Shown piece after piece: positions 61,043 to 64,000 of a stretch of 64,000 bases of DNA. A program made the translations under genes and the position numbers. The notes under the pieces were generated by a model. That model had not been told where the DNA came from. It did no database searches and was given only the letters and a program-made list of their open reading frames with translations. How positions within the stretch are numbered: the stretch's first letter is position 1; the number at the start of each line of letters is the position of its first letter. Source of the stretch: Bactrocera neohumeralis (taxonomy: Eukaryota > Arthropoda > Insecta > Diptera > Tephritidae); the NCBI RefSeq assembly GCF_024586455.1, contig NC_065923.1:65259076-65323075 (forward strand). The letters are read 5' to 3'.

Positions 61043-61289
61043 GGGCAGTTGGCCACCAAGATCATGCGATTTAACGCCTTTAGACTATTTTTTGTGGGGC
61101 TACGTCAAGTCTAAAGTCTACAGAAATAAGCCAGCAACTATTCCAGCTTTGGAAGACAACATTTCCGAAGAAATTCGGGCTATTCCGGCCGAAATGCTCG
61201 AAAAAGTTGCCCAAAATTGGACTTTCCGAATGGACCACCTAAGACGCAGCCGCGGTCAACATTTAAATGAAATTATCTTCAAAAAGTAA
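60954..61289 (+). pseudogene. Chimeric frame ending in the duplicated transposase tail
   Basis: 111 codons on the plus strand. The first 31 residues are the antisense of the left copy's MHPEK/VWCG region and have no protein meaning. From SWPPRSCDLTPLDYF on, the last 80 residues equal the C-terminus of the minus-strand frame. The frame stays open across the inversion junction near 61,046. It has only the third catalytic Asp, so it is not an enzyme; whether it is ever translated is unknown. Confidence 0.75.
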
Positions 61290-61495
61290 ATGTCATGAAC
61301 CAATCTAACGTTTCAAATAAAGAACCGATGAGATTTGCAAATTTTATGCGTTTTTTTTTTAAAAAAAAAGTTATCAAGCTCTTAAAAAATCACCCGATAT
61401 AATTTAAAAATTTTCAAAAATGAAGAAACAATTCGGAAGTATTTGATTTTAATATCTAATATACAACAGTAAGTTGGTCGATATATGTATATATA

Positions 61496-61900
61496 CATTG
61501 TGACAAAAAAGCACCCGGAAATTGTATTTAATTTCGAAGAAAGAATTTGTCTTAAATTTTGTATTTCTAACCAAATTTCGTATGCGGAATCGCTGCGAAT
61601 ATTGGAAAAGTCCTACAGTGATTCAGTTTAATCAAAAACACAAGCCTACGATTGGTTCAGAGACTTCAGAGACGTGCCTCGTTCTGAACGACCTTCGACC
61701 TCTTGAATTGATGAAAATAATAAAAAAAGTGAAGGATACGGTGCTTGGAATTCGTTAACAAAATGTTAGAGGGATGGCAAGAGAGCTCGACATCCCTCGT
61801 GAGTCCATTCGACAGATTTTAGTGGTAGGAAATGCGTATACATGCAATATAGGAATATTTCTTCAATGTTTATATTGATCTCTTGTGATATGCAAAATAT
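61496..61900 (+). pseudogene. Mariner 5' end: DNA-binding region, broken
   Basis: It starts with an ATTGTGACAAAAAAGCACCC terminus at about 61,496. The frame then reads ISCAESLRILEKSYSDSV-like residues (with a frame change), AYDWFRDFRD and VPRSERPSTS (61,645-61,705), and later MARELDIPRESIRQIL (61,775-61,820). This order (helix-turn-helix, R-S-x-R-P-S-T-S linker, second helix-turn-helix) is that of a mariner N-terminus. Frameshifts and a stop at 61,757 interrupt it, and the catalytic part is absent or unreadable past about 61,900. Confidence 0.75.
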
Positions 61901-62245
61901 TCTGTGGATCGTGTTTTCAATGTGGGTAAGTGATTGTTAGTGGAAGCCGACAGATTTTCACCTTCGTTCTGAGGTGTTTGAAGGCAGTGGTCTCAGTGAT
62001 AGAATTCAGAGATGATTAATAATGAAATCGGTGACAGAAATTTCCCCACTAGAGCTTGTCGAGCACTTGTATTATGACATCAAACTTTCAACGGCTTCTG
62101 TCGTGACACGATCATAATTTTCTGAACTATGCGGCTCTTAGATATGTGTTCTTTATGCACAAGTAAAGAAGCGGGGCCTGGCCGTCGGACCACTGAAAAA
62201 AATAAAATGTAGAAACTATAATAATACGACAATACTTGGAATTAA
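61901..62245. other. Unassigned sequence, perhaps decayed mariner
   Basis: No readable transposase block; it may be the remainder of the element at 61.5 kb. It lies directly left of a tandem duplication. Confidence 0.35.
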
Positions 62246-62247
62246 AC

Positions 62248-62425
62248 AAAGCTGGCCTTGAAGACATCGATAGGAAGTAATTCTTAAATTTTTTTCATCG
62301 GCTTTATTTCAATTAAGCATCCGCCATCCACCATCCAAAGCTGGTCTTGAAGACATCGTTAGGAAGTAATTCTTAAATTTTTTCCATCGGCCTTATTTTA
62401 AATAAAGCATTCGCCGTTAGCATCA
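62248..62425 (+). repeat. Tandem duplication, 89-bp unit
   Basis: Two copies begin at AAAGCTGG (62,248 and 62,337) and share the CTTGAAGACATCG and AGGAAGTAATTCTTAAATTT phrases, with scattered substitutions. Confidence 0.85.
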
Positions 62426-62429
62426 ATTT

Positions 62430-64000
62430 CCAGCAGGTTTACATAGCATACCATTAGCTACTGAGCAGCATTATCTGCACTGTAAACTGCATACTTCCAC
62501 TTCAACGAACTATACCGTGGTGGCAGATCACTTGCAGACTTCAGTGGTCACTCTACCAGAAGTTGACATCCTTGGCACGAGCTACCTGCCTCAACAACTA
62601 CCCATTTGCTATGTACTCGTTGTTGTTGTGGCAGTTTTTCGCATATTATGCTGGTGTCGAAATTTTGAGTGTGGCTTTTGCACCGTTGTTCGCTGTTGCT
62701 ACTGTTGCTGGTGCTTATGCTGCTGTCGTTGCAGTTTCTGGTGTTTCTGCTGTTACTGTTGCCCGCGTTGCCACTACCGACCACGAGCAAATGCATTTCA
62801 TTGCACACAAGCGATCAATTTTCGAATTACTTTTAATGCTTTTGTATTAATTTTGAAGCGAGACGAAAAATATTGAAGGCAAACATTTTAAATTGTGGCA
62901 AGTTGTATGTGGCAAAAGGAGCTGCGCAACAAAATTGCTGGAAAAAACATGAAAAACCAGCGCAGCTGTAGAGTAAAAAGCAATTAGGCAGTCGTCAGTT
63001 GATATTAGCGCAAACAGTGTTGCCACTTGTGCGCACCGTCATATTAATGCAAATTTATGCAATAAGATTAGCGCTGTTTGTGCGCCGAAGGTGAGAAAAT
63101 TAATTCCTGCTCATGTTTGTTTTGATGGAGTGTAAAGTGGGGTTTTTAATGGCCTTTGCCGCTGTTGTTGTTGTTGCTGGTATTTATAGATTTTCATTAA
63201 GGTCTCGCATTTATTTCTTTTTTGCTGCAAAAATTACTAAATATTAAATGCGCTTGCAATAGTTTGATATTTGTCAACGCGTTAGAGGCAAGCTTGGCGC
63301 CGAAACGATGAGGGTCTGTCATACAGCTATGCTTGCCACACAGTCACAAGTGCCACACAACCACACTTGCCAAACGGCGTACCCCAACTAAGTGCGATCT
63401 AACTTTTCGTATATTTCAGCTTGCACTTTGTTTAATTTCTGCTGTTGTTGTTATTGTTTTTACTGCAGCTGTACGACTGAGTGACAGCCTATTTGGTTGC
63501 TTGGTTATTCGGCGATACGTTGCTTGCCGCTCGGTTAATTGCATTTTTATTACCAAATCTTTAAAATTATTGGCAGTAAAAGCCCATGGCGCCAAGTGGT
63601 GGCAAGAAAAAAATTGCATAAATGAAAAATTCAAACATTAACTACAACAACAATATCAACAACACAATAAACTACTTTTTCTGCTTGCCGCATGCGCTTT
63701 AATTGCGTTTGTATGTATTGTGTTGCACATATATGAACTTGCTATTGCTTTTGATATTGTTTTTGCATTTTGTATCGCATTTGCGCATTTGCTTTTGTTG
63801 TCTTCTGTCACTGCTGGCATGTCTGCACTGTTATTGCCACTTTTAATAGCGCGAAGCGATATTGTTGCACATAAATACGTGGCCTCAAACACACGAATAT
63901 ACATTTAACATACATACATCCATACACAGAAGCTCATATATACACACATATGTTTATAACTCTACTGTTCATATATACATATATACGTCCACTATATGCA
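62430..64000. other. Unassigned sequence with degenerate triplet repeats
   Basis: Unlike most of the window, this part is not dominated by TE remnants. At 62,610-62,770 TGT/TGC/GCT triplets keep three overlapping frames open, which explains the frames at 62,517-62,876; on the minus strand they would encode an Asn/Ser-rich low-complexity peptide. The block at 62,990-63,090 contains TTAATGCAAATTTATGCAAT, with an octamer-like ATGCAAAT, and looks like unique, possibly regulatory DNA. CATA microsatellites fill 63,905-63,985. No gene is supported. Confidence 0.4.
63905..63985. repeat. CATA/TATA-rich microsatellite cluster
   Basis: Interrupted CATA, TATA and ACAC units up to the right edge of the window. 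Confidence 0.75.

Larger units (their letters stand above)
60417..61397. mobile_element. Foldback DD41D mariner: two 3' halves in inverted arrangement
   Basis: The left arm (60,417-60,766) and right arm (61,047-61,397) are reverse complements over about 350 bp with essentially no mismatches; they differ by about one base in the A/T run. Each arm is the 3' end of the same mariner: terminal inverted repeat (TCGGGTGATTTTTTAAGAGC), 3' UTR and the last 80 codons of transposase. The 280-bp centre (60,767-61,046) continues the left copy only. TA flanks the whole (60,415-60,416 and 61,398-61,399), so it behaves as one inserted unit. The normal 5' end and N-terminal half of the transposase are missing. 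Near-identity of the arms implies a recent event. Confidence 0.92.

Noticed and set aside
1..64000. CRISPR arrays, rRNA and tRNA genes
   Set aside because: No regularly spaced direct repeats, no rRNA core phrases, and no cloverleaf with the T-loop consensus; isolated GTTCGAATC at 18,268 has no matching stems.

Overview
The window is AT-rich insect nuclear DNA, most likely from a true fly and probably a tephritid fruit fly. The grounds are: many TATG/CATA microsatellites and (TTG)n tracts; several distinct mariner lineages, including one whose last two catalytic Asp residues are 41 residues apart (DD41D, the type I associate with the tephritid rosa lineage); RTE-like LINE fragments; and two abundant non-coding repeat families whose wording I recognise from tephritid intergenic DNA. 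The family and species call is inference. I found no complete host protein-coding gene, no rRNA or tRNA gene, no CRISPR array and no bacterial-style operon. Almost every longer reading frame is a broken transposable element (TE) or a chance frame in AT-rich DNA.

Layout. 0-3.5 kb: a 5'-truncated RTE-type LINE (+) and a small antisense piece of the same family. 3.5-9.6 kb: AT-rich DNA with nothing I can name. 9.6-14.4 kb: decayed mariner pieces (9.65, 11.4 and 13.4 kb), a LINE C-terminal remnant (11.85-12.34 kb), and a common repeat (family A) with a perfect-TIR MITE nested in it (14.08 kb). 14.4-18.5 kb: unassigned. 18.5-22.5 kb: a mariner remnant, two family A repeats, and the RNase H end of a LINE. 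24.5-27.6 kb: an unclassified repeat with a second copy at 43.3 kb, then a 2.0-kb element with about 490-bp terminal inverted repeats that carries a broken Cys-rich ORF. 29-38.9 kb: family A and B repeats, a mariner deletion derivative with intact ends (30.9 kb), a mariner nested in a family A repeat (33.6 kb), and a jockey-like LINE remnant (38.3 kb). 39-48.6 kb: a non-autonomous DD41D-type mariner, RTE fragments on both strands, and mariner remnants. 52-57.5 kb: three mariner copies of different lineages, and a CpG-rich block near 55.2-55.8 kb that may be a minus-strand promoter or first exon. 60.4-61.9 kb: an inverted-duplication (foldback) DD41D mariner, followed by the 5' end of another mariner. 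62.2-64 kb: a tandem duplication and unassigned, partly triplet-rich sequence.

The pieces do not form a pathway. The window reads as an intergenic or intronic TE graveyard. The two structures that stand out are the long-TIR element at 25,538-27,549 and the foldback mariner at 60,417-61,397. Both are flanked by apparent target-site duplications, so each seems to have inserted as a unit, and both would fold into long hairpins if transcribed. All homology statements come from motif recognition by eye; no database search was run.
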